Origin: Euleptes europaea
Lineage: Eukaryota; Chordata; Lepidosauria; Squamata; Sphaerodactylidae
Length of the DNA: 64,000 bases
Assembly: GCF_029931775.1 (NCBI RefSeq)
Contig: NC_079325.1
Span: 58,574,286 to 58,638,285, forward strand
Direction of reading: 5' to 3'
Shown here one piece after another: positions 46,401 through 54,700 of this stretch. The position numbers and the translations under genes are program-made. The notes under the pieces are model-generated. The model worked only from the letters and a program-made list of their open reading frames with translations. It was not told the origin of the DNA and ran no database searches. Numbering within the stretch: the first letter of the stretch is position 1; each line of letters starts with the position of its first letter.

Positions 46401-49400
46401 GAGGGGTGATCCAAAAACTAGTGGAGGTGCTGGATGGGTGTTTTAAGCACCATTACTAATAATTTCATTTCTGAATTGTAATCTCTCTCGGCTGGTGATC
46501 AAGCCCTGAACAAAGTTTGTGGGTTGCCCAAGAGGCAGGTTAGGACTGTTTGAGGAGTGTAATGATCCTGCTACAGGAGACAGGCAGTGGGGGTGGGGAG
46601 AGAAAGAGAGAGAGAGTTCAGCTCTGCAGGAGCGTAGTTCAACTCACAGTCATCAGCTGGAGGTTTTCTTCCACCTGCTGCACCATGGCTTCCAAGTCTC
46701 GGGCCTCCTTGGCTTCTTTCAGCTTGTGGTCCTCTAGTGTTCTTTCCAGCTCTTTTACCCTAGTTTAAGAGAAAGCAAGGAGCATTCATGTGGTGTGGGG
46801 GGGTCACTCTCTTCAGCAAGCTTTCATATTTTGGAAGACATAACAGTCTTCCACTGCTGAGCATATGTGAAGCACTTTGGATGCTCATAAAACCACTACT
46901 ATTGCTACAGCTACACTGGGGGCACATTTTGTTGGAGCTGCTTGAGGACGCTCCTGTTTGTACTCAAATGCAAGACTACATCTTGCATTCACATATAAAT
47001 TACAGTTATGTCCTGTAATAATTTTTGTGTGCGTATAACATTTGGCAGTGGAGCCATCTTACATTCTCATGATTGTCTGAGTAAACGCATTACCTGTTTG
47101 CCTGAGCTTCACAAACTGCTTGAAGATAGCTGATCTTAGTCTTCAACTTTGAATTGTCTTGTTTCAGCTACAAAAAAAGAAGGGAGGAAGAGAACACCCT
47201 CAACAGATTCTGCCTTTTATCTGTAAGCAACATTGCTTATGTGGGAACTACTCGACACAGCCCAACAGAAATTAGGGATAAAATCAACGGTGTGTGGAGT
47301 ACAGCATCCGTTTTCATGAACGGCTGATCAGATACTACGAAGAAGCTCTGCTGGTAACAGCTCTCTTGCTGATTGCTTCCTAGCATCCAACTATTAGAGG
47401 CATTGGAGCCTCAAAACCTATAGGCCCGTTTGGCTATCATGGCCAATAGCCAACCGTAGACCCATCTACCAGAAATCTGTCCAACACCCTTTAAAAGCCA
47501 CCAAAGCTAGTAGCCATCATCACATCTTGGGGTAGAGAATTGCACAAGTGAACTACATATTTTGTGACATAGTACTTGCTCTTCTCGGTAGTGAATCTAC
47601 TACCAAGTTCATATGGTGACCCCAATTTCAAGTATTTCAAGTAAGGCAGATATTACAGTTTCTATCTGGATGATTTTGTAGATTCATCTACCACGTTATC
47701 CCTGTTACCATTTTTCTAAACTTAAAACCCCTAGAGGCTTTAGCCTTAACTCAAAATAGCTGTGTATAGTGGCAGTATCCTAGCTAATATGGTTAATCTG
47801 AAGCTAATTTAAAACGTCTAGTGGCCAGTGTTTAACAGATCATAACTGTCCCGATCTGGATAGCCCAGGCTGGCCTGATCTCAGAAGCTAAGCAGGGTCA
47901 ACTCTGATGAGTATTTGGATAGGACACCTCCAAGGAATACCAGGGTTATGACATGGAGGCAGGCAATGGCAAACCACCTCTAAATGTCTCTTGCCTTAAA
48001 AACCCCACCAGGGGTCGCCATAAGTCAGCTGTGACTTGACACCAAAACGCCCCCAAAAACTAGTGGGCATTTGACTAGGCAGAGGGTGAACTGGGTTGTT
48101 TGTTGTTAGTGTCCACACTTTTCATACTTTGGACACAGTTGGCAAGACAAGAAACCTTGTTTGGAAAAAGAATGAAAGCTGAAGCGCAGATTACTAGTTC
48201 TGCACCAGCCATCACTGCCAACTTTCACAGTCTTTGTTGAAGACTTAAGAGATAACAGCCTCTTAACCCACTGATTGTGAAAAACCCAGGATAACAAGAG
48301 GGGGGGGAGTTTCACTGATCTTCCAGTTATCTGTTGCAAAGGCTAAGAGTGATAAAGGGTTACAGAGCACACCCAGAGGGATGGCTGGAAGGAGCGACTT
48401 TTACACTTGCTTGACTTAAGCTCTTGCCTGGCAAAAGATCACAGGCTGGAATTTGAAGAAGAAAAACAATTTGCTGCTGAGAATTCCAGCCAGCACAACT
48501 GGCTTGCAGAGCAGCCCAATTTCATTTTCTAGATGAAAGCAAGGAAGTAAGTAAAGGAGTGTTACAACAAATCCCCTCACTTCTTCATAGCTTGGCTGCA
48601 ATGGCGGATAAAAGCCATCTTCTACAGCTTCTTCATCAAGAGACAAGCTTTGGTCTCCTTTTCCAAGAGGACCATGATGGGAGCAGTCACTCCCTCCAAG
48701 CTGCCATGGTGAAGGAGTTGGGAAATCAGACGGGTCACAGTAAAAGGAGTCAAAAGTGCTACTTGGTGAAATACTGGGAACCCTGGCCAAGTGAGCCTCT
48801 TCCACAGCAGATGGCTGGTACGTGCCACTCCATCCATCCTCTTCATCTTCCAGCAAGGAGCTTTCAGCTGTTGCATCTGAAACAAATGATTCCTGGCATT
48901 CCAAGCTCAGTCCTAATGATTTAGGAGATATGGAGTCATCATCCAATATTACAGAACACCTGGCAGACTCCTGAAGTGACAAAAAAAAGATATCTTTGTA
49001 CTGATGTTTGATTTTACACCTGTCACAAGCAACTTTACATTTCAATTAACAAGCCTTTCTTTGCGTACAGCCAAGAAGTGATAATGTCTCCATTTTATCC
49101 AATGGGACAGTTTAAGGGAAAATCAGTGGCTCTCAAGATGTGGGTTGTGACCCAAAAGTGGGGTGTGAAACACTTGAGCAGGGAAAAGAGATTCTGGATC
49201 CCCTCATCCCCAAGAGCCGAGAAGAGGTGGCTGATGGCCAACAGCTGTACAGGAGGCACTGGGGATTGCTTTTGGTTATTGTTAACATACCCCTACTGCT
49301 GGCAGCCTACAGCAGCTGGTTACAAAATGCACAATACATTTATAAAAATGTTGGAGAACCACTCACTAGAGCTGCCTTGCCCATACCATAGAGGACCAGC

Positions 49401-51521
49401 CTAACCAAAGGCAACAGTGGACCTTCGACACTGACCAAGACCAATCTTTTCATCTCTGTACCTGCAAGGGGCTCAGCATGACCGAGGCCTTGTTAGACCT
49501 TTGCCTGAGGTGCAGTAAAGGCACTAGTGTTGCCACCCTTTTGTTGGCTGCAGGGGATGCTTCATAAAGGCTTCCCTTGAGGGAACAGAATTCACAGTGG
49601 GTAGCATTGTTAGTCTGTCTGCAGTAGTAGAAAAGGGCAAGAGTCCAGTAGCACCTTAAAGACTAACAAAAATATTTTCTGGTAGGGTATGAGCTTTCAT
49701 GAGCCACAGCTGTGAAAGTGAAGAAGTGAGCTGTGGCTCACGAAAGCTCATACCCTACCAGAAAATATTTCTGTTAGTCTTTAAGGTGCTACTGGACTCT
49801 TGCCCTTTTCTACTACTTGAGGGAACAGGTCTTTCTGCTTCTATACAACACGTTCCCACAACTCATCTTGTCAGTAAGAAAACACATCTGCATGCCAGAC
49901 TACACCCCCCTTCCCACTGCACCCTGCCAGCCCAAGCTCTCAGGACTGAAGGCCAAGCATGTAGGGGCACCAGCTATCCCCTCCCCCCAAAAAACAAGCA
50001 GGCTTCACTTACCCACCCTTACCTTGGGGTTGGCCTTCCTGCATCTGCCCCTGCTGCTATCCACCCCAGCTTCATGCTGGCTCTGGCTCCGCACAAACTC
50101 CTTGAAGGAGAAGGGGTTGGCCTCCTCCACGGCTCCATCTGAAAAGGAGGTGGCAGTGAGGGGTACAGATGCTCTACACATGCCTAGAGGAAGGCAGGCA
50201 GAATGACAGAGGGTTGCAGATGGAATTTTGCTAGTCCGTGTATTTCAAAGGAGTGAACAAAACATGGGCGCTATCAAACAACGGATTCTTTCCAGAGAAC
50301 ATGCTTGTAATGTAATGTCAGCAATGCAGTTATTTGCCTGCATACAGCACACAGAGAATGTGTGCAAGATCAGGTCATAGAATCATGGCCAGGGATATAA
50401 AACTTCTGGAAATGTTGAAACAGTGAGGGAAAAACAGAAATTTGGGGGAAATTGAAATATATGAAGAATAAGAGTTGTTTTTTATATGCCAACATTTTCT
50501 ACCTTTTAAGAAAGAATCGAACAGGCTTACAATCCCCTTCCATTCCTCTCCCCACAACAGACACCTTGTGAGGTAGGTGGGACTGAGAGAGCTTTAACAG
50601 AAATGTGAGTAGCCCAAGGTCACCCAGTTGGCTGTGTAGGAGTGGGGAATCAAACCCGGTTCTCCAGATTAGAGTCCACCGCTCTTAATCACTACACTGC
50701 AATATATTTCCTATCAAACCATAGAGTTGCAATACGTAGGCCTGCCAGGATGTTTGGATATTAAGCTAAACTTTGTAATACTAAAAGCACAAGTCTTTAA
50801 CAATGCATTATTATTAAACATACTTGAGCATAACAATTGCTATCAAATTTTTAAAAAAAACATTGTCTATTTCTACAGTATATGAACTTTCTTATCAGAC
50901 CTGCCTCAAGTTTCCCATTTTTTCCATTAGGAAAACAGAAGTCCTCAGATATTTTCATGCTAGATGTCTGGAATGAGTGAAATTCTTTGTAAGACTACGT
51001 TTTTGTACTCAAAAAGAGAAAATACTTCACATGATATTTATTGTAGTGCTCTCAAAATGTCTTTTTTTCCCTACTGAAAAAAAATTAAGAAGTCCTATCT
51101 ATTTTGAGCGTGAATAACCTTGCCGTAAGTAGCATTTGACTCATTCTAAAACCGAAAACATTTCACATGAGTACCCCCCCCCCAAGTTTTCCATCAGAAA
51201 GGCCTCAGGGAAAAAATCGCCCCCCCCATGGTTCCCCCCCTCCCCGGGCCCTCGCATCTTCAGTCACGGCTTGAAAAACCGGCTTCCCGCCTCTCTGTTT
51301 GCAACGTAGAACGAGGGAGAGCCCTGTGGAGCGGAGAGTCTCGCCCAAGCTTTGGTGGCGATTGGGCTGGCCTCTCTAGGAGGCAGCATTCGGTTTCAGG
51401 GGACCAATACGGCGGTTCGCTGTGCCCACACCCACACCCCTGCCGGGCGTCGCGTCTTACCGGCGGCAGCGGCCGCCCAGGACCCCTCAGAAGCGGCGGG
51501 GAAGCGGCCGCGAACAGCCAT
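31335..51521 (-). CDS. ENTR1: ENTR1 (SDCCAG3), complete coding set of 8 exons
   Basis: Endosome-associated trafficking regulator 1, a cytoplasmic coiled-coil protein of endosomes and centrosome/midbody, linked in mammals to retromer and PTPN13-related trafficking (family knowledge). Eight exons with matching phases run from ATG at 51,521 to TGA at 31,335-31,337. Landmarks shared with human: [25 protein letters not shown] (human TGWSGAYLPSAIE), [32 protein letters not shown] and [11 protein letters not shown]. Exons 4-8 form the coiled coil. The start lies in an exon adjoining the shared promoter with PMPCA. It gives a short N-terminus ([20 protein letters not shown]) instead of the longer human N-terminus, so other 5' exons or isoforms may exist. 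The last intron is 10.8 kb because of DIRS insertions. Confidence 0.95.
31429..32743. other. Last ENTR1 intron, part left of the DIRS element
   Basis: No exon seen. CT/GA-rich strings near 32,060-32,180 resemble decayed DIRS termini, consistent with an older DIRS copy around the young one, but I cannot confirm it. Confidence 0.35.
33106..33199. repeat. DIRS internal complementary region
   Basis: 33,106-33,168 is an inverted copy of the element's outer 3' end (32,744-32,803), and 33,169-33,199 resembles 32,781-32,813 directly. Its place just past the recombinase region fits the DIRS layout. Confidence 0.75.
36617..36960 (+). repeat. Solo Gypsy LTR inside the DIRS element
   Basis: Homologous to the LTR of fossil D: shared blocks include CCAGGTTCTGGCCACA, GTCAAGTCCTTGGTTC, CCTAGCAATGTTTA and the end CTGACA. 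Boundaries are approximate. No internal region is present, as expected from LTR-LTR recombination. Confidence 0.8.
38860..39900 (-). mobile_element. Older DIRS-like fossil (RT region)
   Basis: Minus-strand fragments resemble the neighbouring [18 protein letters not shown] at about 39.7 kb, [20 protein letters not shown], and a block near 39.2-39.4 kb. Heavily decayed with many breaks, far older than the adjacent copy. Its true extent may reach from about 32 to 42 kb. Confidence 0.6.
39901..42236. other. Last ENTR1 intron, part right of the DIRS fossils
   Basis: No exon or nameable repeat. May include decayed gag-side sequence of the older DIRS fossil. Confidence 0.35.
42237..42376 (-). CDS. 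ENTR1: ENTR1 exon 7, [12 protein letters not shown]
   Basis: 140 nt, phase 0 to 2, acceptor TTCCTTCAG, donor GTAGGT. It contains [20 protein letters not shown], matching human [17 protein letters not shown]. It is followed by the 10.8-kb DIRS-bearing intron. Confidence 0.95.
43155..43233. repeat. Three copies of ACTACATACATGGGGACAC
   Basis: Copies at 43,155-43,173, 43,198-43,216 and 43,215-43,233, directly before the SINE. Probably a local expansion of the SINE insertion site. Confidence 0.8.
43236..43420 (+). mobile_element. Sauria-type tRNA SINE
   Basis: GAGCCAGCCTTGTGTAGTGG starts the tRNA-like head; the B box is GGGGGTCAAATCCCC; the body includes GAAGCTCACTTGGACC. Preceded by a short local tandem repeat at 43,155-43,233. 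Confidence 0.82.
43665..43727 (-). CDS. ENTR1: ENTR1 exon 6, [16 protein letters not shown]
   Basis: 63 nt, 21 codons, phase 0 at both ends, acceptor TGTTCCAG, donor GTACAA. Nearly identical to human [16 protein letters not shown]. Confidence 0.95.
44130..44659 (+). mobile_element. CR1 LINE 3' end
   Basis: Contains GAGGGCAACAAAGATGGTGA, the RT C-terminal remnant ([16 protein letters not shown]) and the typical CR1 end GGTTGGACTAGATGACCC...TTCCAACTCTATGATTCTA. 5'-truncated and decayed. Confidence 0.88.
45135..45340 (+). mobile_element. 5S-rRNA-derived SINE
   Basis: The head resembles 5S rRNA with its internal promoter (CAGAAGCTAAGCAAGGTC, GTATTTGGGTGGAAGACC). The tail is Sauria-like (AATGGCAAACCACCTCTGA, GGGTCGGCATAAGTCAGCTG). 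Diverged. Confidence 0.85.
45341..46647. other. ENTR1 intron 5, no feature recognised
   Basis: Unique-looking sequence between the 5S SINE and ENTR1 exon 5; nothing supported. Confidence 0.4.
46648..46759 (-). CDS. ENTR1: ENTR1 exon 5, coiled coil
   Basis: 112 nt. G completes Arg, then [20 protein letters not shown] and on to [13 protein letters not shown] at phase 0, donor GTGAGT. Human: VVQQVEQNLELMT. Confidence 0.95.
47094..47167 (-). CDS. ENTR1: ENTR1 exon 4, start of coiled coil
   Basis: 74 nt, phase 0 to 2, acceptor TTTTTTTGTAG, donor GTAATG. It encodes [20 protein letters not shown], aligned with human LKDENSKLRRKLNEVQSFSE. Confidence 0.93.
47758..47818 (+). pseudogene. U4 snRNA-like retropseudogene, 5' part
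   Basis: AGTGGCAGTATCCTAGCTAA matches the U4 5' region (AGTGGCAGTATCGTAGCCAA), followed by GGTTAATCTGAAG and GCTAATTTAAAAC (U4 GCTAATTGAAAAC), with about 12 bases between them deleted. No upstream proximal sequence element is evident, so this is a pseudogene. Confidence 0.65.
47851..48040 (+). mobile_element. 5S-rRNA-derived SINE
   Basis: GATCTCAGAAGCTAAGCAGG and GAGTATTTGGATAGGACACC mark the 5S head; AATGGCAAACCACCTCTAAA and GGGGTCGCCATAAGTCAGCT mark the tail. Confidence 0.88.
48581..48970 (-). CDS. ENTR1: ENTR1 exon 3, large acidic exon
   Basis: 390 nt, 130 codons, phase 0 at both ends, acceptor ACTTCAG, donor GTGAGG. It is acidic and Ser-rich and contains [20 protein letters not shown], matching human DEDTGWSGAYLPSAIEQ. 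Probably disordered. Confidence 0.95.
49124..49364. mobile_element. hAT-type non-autonomous transposon
   Basis: Termini CAGTGGCTCTCAA and TTGGAGAACCACT are imperfect inverted repeats of the hAT/Charlie type. About 240 bp, non-coding. I did not find a clear 8-bp target duplication. Confidence 0.55.
49597..49815. repeat. Inverted pair of Penelope terminal fragments
   Basis: The left arm (minus) and right arm (plus) carry the same about-100-bp sequence, meeting near 49,720; shared block GCTCATACCCTACCAGAAAA and GTCTTTAAGGTGCTACTGGA. This fold-back layout repeats that of Penelope elements 1 and 2. Confidence 0.82.
50023..50138 (-). CDS. ENTR1: ENTR1 exon 2, [11 protein letters not shown]
   Basis: 116 nt, acceptor TTTTCAG, donor GTAAGG, phase 1 to 0. 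It encodes [20 protein letters not shown] and ends in CRKANPK. The [10 protein letters not shown] motif is conserved with human ENTR1. Confidence 0.95.
50466..50700 (-). mobile_element. Sauria-type tRNA SINE
   Basis: Minus-strand head with AGAGCGGTGGACTCTAATCT and GGAGAACCGGGTTTGATTCC; body GACCTTGGGC, CCTCACAAGGTGTCTGTTG; tail toward TTTATACG-like AT-rich end near 50,470. Sister to the split SINE at 11.7/19.0 kb. Confidence 0.85.
51461..51521 (-). CDS. ENTR1: ENTR1 exon 1 with start codon
   Basis: 61 nt, ATG plus 19 further codons and one base (G), donor GTAAGA. The leftover G joins AT of the next exon to give Asp, in frame with [11 protein letters not shown]. That fit supports this ATG and donor. 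Confidence 0.82.
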
Positions 51522-51701
51522 GGACGTTCCGGCGGACCGACAAGGAGACCGGAGGGGAAAGGGCAGTTCACCGACTTCCGGCGTGTGGACCGGGCCGGCC
51601 ACGCCCCCTCGGCGCCGAGCCCCGCCCCCCTTGACAGACGGCGCGGGCGGGGCGCCGGCTCCTGCCGGGTGTCGCGCACAGTTGGCGTCATTGGAGCCAA
51701 G
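51522..51701. promoter_or_regulatory. Shared ENTR1/PMPCA bidirectional promoter
   Basis: A 180-bp GC-rich interval between divergent start codons, with GGGGCGGGGC-type GC boxes around 51,640 and no visible TATA box. It lies inside a wider CpG-rich region (about 51,260-51,950). The head-to-head arrangement matches mammalian ENTR1 and PMPCA. Confidence 0.85.
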
Positions 51702-51710
51702 ATGGCGGCC
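51697..51710 (+). promoter_or_regulatory. YY1-type site overlapping the PMPCA start codon
   Basis: CCAAGATGGCGGCC contains the YY1 consensus AAGATGGCGGC, and its ATG is the PMPCA initiator. YY1 sites overlapping the start codons of TATA-less housekeeping genes are a known class; binding here is inferred. Confidence 0.7.
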
Positions 51711-51748
51711 AACGTGGCGCGGAGGTGCCCCTGGGGCTCGGCGCGCAG
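51702..51748 (+). CDS. PMPCA: PMPCA exon 1
   Basis: ATG in AAGATGG context, 15 codons plus AG, donor GTGAGC. Encodes [15 protein letters not shown], the start of the targeting peptide. Confidence 0.93.
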
Positions 51749-54700
51749 GTGAGCGGGTGCCGGCGGCGGCCCTGGGGTTTTCGGGTTGCTCTCGGAGGGC
51801 TGGTTTCCCCCGCGATGCCGGACCCGTTGCTTGGGCGCGGGCCTCCGCCTCTTGCGCCGCGTTGCCTTCCCGGCACCCTCTCGCCATGGTCACGGCCTTT
51901 GTTAGCCGGTTAGCTCGGACCTTGGGGGCGGGGGGAGGGTGGCGGCGAAGCTTGAGACTGGTCCCGCAGGCCTTGCCGTCTGGGGAGGGTGGAAGCCTCC
52001 CAACTCTGCCTGGGAGGGGCATAGAGTTGCCAACTCTGGCTTGGTAAGTTACTGGGGATGGCGGGGTAGTGTCTGGAGAACATGGAGTTTGGGAAGGGGG
52101 GGAGTGCTGTAGAGTCCACTCTGAATCTGCCATTTTCTCCGGAATCAGTTGCAATTCCAGAAGGATTCTGGGCCCCACCTGGAAGCTGGCAACCGTACAA
52201 ACCAGATCTCCAAGCGCTGGAGGCCCTTCTTTGACTCTGGAGAGTTGCTGCCAGTTAGACTGGGGCTGAGCAGCATGAGGGGTTGTTTCCCAATTAGGCT
52301 TGGGAGCTTGGATGGGAGACTGCCAAGGAAACCTGGGGCTGCTATGTGGAGGAAGGCAATGGTAAATCAACTCTGCTCATCTCATGCCTGGAACACCCCA
52401 TGGAAGGAGTCACCATGAGTAGGCACCTCCTTCTTCTTTGTTAAAAGGCAACTTTGTATGTTTGTTGAGCCCACTTCTGTTGCTGCAGGAGGGCGGAGCT
52501 GGGCCAGTGGTGGAGCAGCTGCTTTGCATGCAGGAAGCCCCAGATCCAGACCTCAACTTCTCCTGTTCAAGGCTCTTGGGCAGCAGTCACTCCGGAAGAC
52601 ATTTCTGCCGTAGGGCTGCTGCCAATCAGAGGGGACATGACTGAACTGCGTGGAATAATGGTATAAGGCATCATCAGATGTGCTACTTTTCAGGAGGCAG
52701 GAGGAGAAAGGCTCTTCTTTCCTCCTTGAGCCAGGCTGCCTGTCTGGGCCTGTAATCCCATCCCCCTACCTTCATCTCCAGTTATTACAGCTGCATCACT
52801 TGTGGGTTTTGTACTTGCTAATACATTTTTTTTCTTGTTCCAGGCTTGGACTGGTTGCCTACCGCAATTACAGCAGTAGCGGGAACAGCTACCCCAACAT
52901 TCCCCTGACAGTACCTCTGCCTGGGGTGCCAAAGCCTCTCTTTGCAACTGTTGACACCCAGCAGGGCTTTGAGACAAAGGTGACCACTCTTGAGAATGGA
53001 CTGCAGGTGGCTTCACAGAATAAATTTGGCCAGTTCTGTACTGTTGGGAGTAAGTAGCCCTCTGTTGCAGCCACATGTATGTCTTATAGGGATCAGATGC
53101 TGCTGCAATCATCTTATTTGTGGGCTTCCTAGAGGCACCAGGTTGGCCACTGTGTGAACACACTGCTAGACTTGATAGGACTTGGTCTGATCCAGCATGG
53201 CTTTTCTTATGTTGTTAGATCTGGTATTTAGGCTTCTGGCTGTTTTCTGTTGATCTGTCCTCCTTACACTAGGCAAATTTTTATCTTCCTTCAGCAGGTT
53301 TAAGAAGTGGTACAAACATAACAGATCTTCCCATAGCAGGTGGGAGGGCAGCTTTGCATATGTAGAAGCTCTTGAAACTTGGTCCAGAGTACTGCACTGG
53401 TTTGTAAGCCTCCAATGCAAGGAGTATATGCATTTACCACAAGTGGCCATATTGTTCTTGCATACCTGCTACTGTGCAGGGGCATTTCTGAATTGGAGTC
53501 TTTGTCTGAAGTTCCAGTGTCCATGAGGAAACTTGCTCTTTCAAGTATGTAAAAAAGAAACATGAGGGTCTGATGAACCCAAAGTACCACCAGAGTCCTA
53601 ACTGGGGATGTGATAGTGGCCATGCTGTAATCTAATGTCTCCACACTCACAGTGGACAGTGTTTGGGAAATTCCTTCCATTATTGCTCATCAAAGAAAGA
53701 GGAAAAACAAGGAGCCCTGAAATTAATCTTCAGGGGAGATCTCTGTCAAAGATTTACTGAGATTCACATATACGGGTGGTGTGGTGCATAGGCAAAAACA
53801 CTATTGTAATTTTAAGGTGCCTTAATAGAAGCACGTAATGTGACGTCACCCCATGGGTCAGTAATAGCACAGCATTCAGGTCACAAGAAGTAATAGTTCC
53901 ACTCTACTCCATGCTGGACAGACCACAGCCAAAGTTCTGCATCTGGTTCTGAATGCCACATTTTAAGAAAGATATAGTCAAACCCTGACCTGCATGGCCC
54001 AGGCTAGCCTGACCTCATCAGATCTCAGAAGCTAAGCAGGGTCAGCCCTGGTTAGTATTTGGATGGGAGACCACCAAGGAATACCAGGGTTGCTATTCAG
54101 AGGAATGCACTGGCAAACCACCTCTGTTAGTCTCTTGCCAAGAAAACCCCAAAAGGGGTCGCCATAAGTCGGCTGCCACTTGAAGGCACTTTACACATAC
54201 ACATAGTCAAACTGGAACTGGTTCAGAGGCAGTTAGCAAAGACTGTTGGGGCTCTGGAAAACTGGACATGTGTGGGAAGGTTGAAGGAGGCAGGCATGTT
54301 TTGCCTGGAAAAGAGAAAACATTTTTTTATACGCCGTGGCAGGAGGGAACGCCAAACACCAGGAGCAGCAGAGTCGAGATAAGAATCCTTTGGCCGGCTG
54401 GGAACATAGATTTTGGAAGGCTGAAGGTTTGGAAGGGTGGGCTGTGCTGCTTCACTTGCTGCGAGGCCTTTTTAGGGTGTAAAAAGACTTGTGTCCCTTC
54501 TCTTTTGTTCCAACAGTCCTTATCAACTCAGGATCAAGATATGAAGCGAAATATATTGGCGGTATTTCTCATTTTTTGGAAAAGCTGGCTTTTTCTGTAA
54601 GTTACATGGCTTATAGTTGTCTTCTTGAACTTTCCTCTGCAGCCTTGGAGATTAGAAATGTATTATTCCAGAATTCTTCCAAGAGCCCTTGTGCCCCATC

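Noticed and set aside
51396-52370. A 324-codon minus-strand frame across the ENTR1/PMPCA promoter
   Set aside because: It runs through PMPCA exon 1 and intron 1; only its last part coincides with ENTR1 exon 1. It is an accident of CpG-island composition.
53984-54110. A functional 5S rRNA gene
   Set aside because: It lacks the 5S terminal stem and terminator, and it has a SINE tail and a target duplication.
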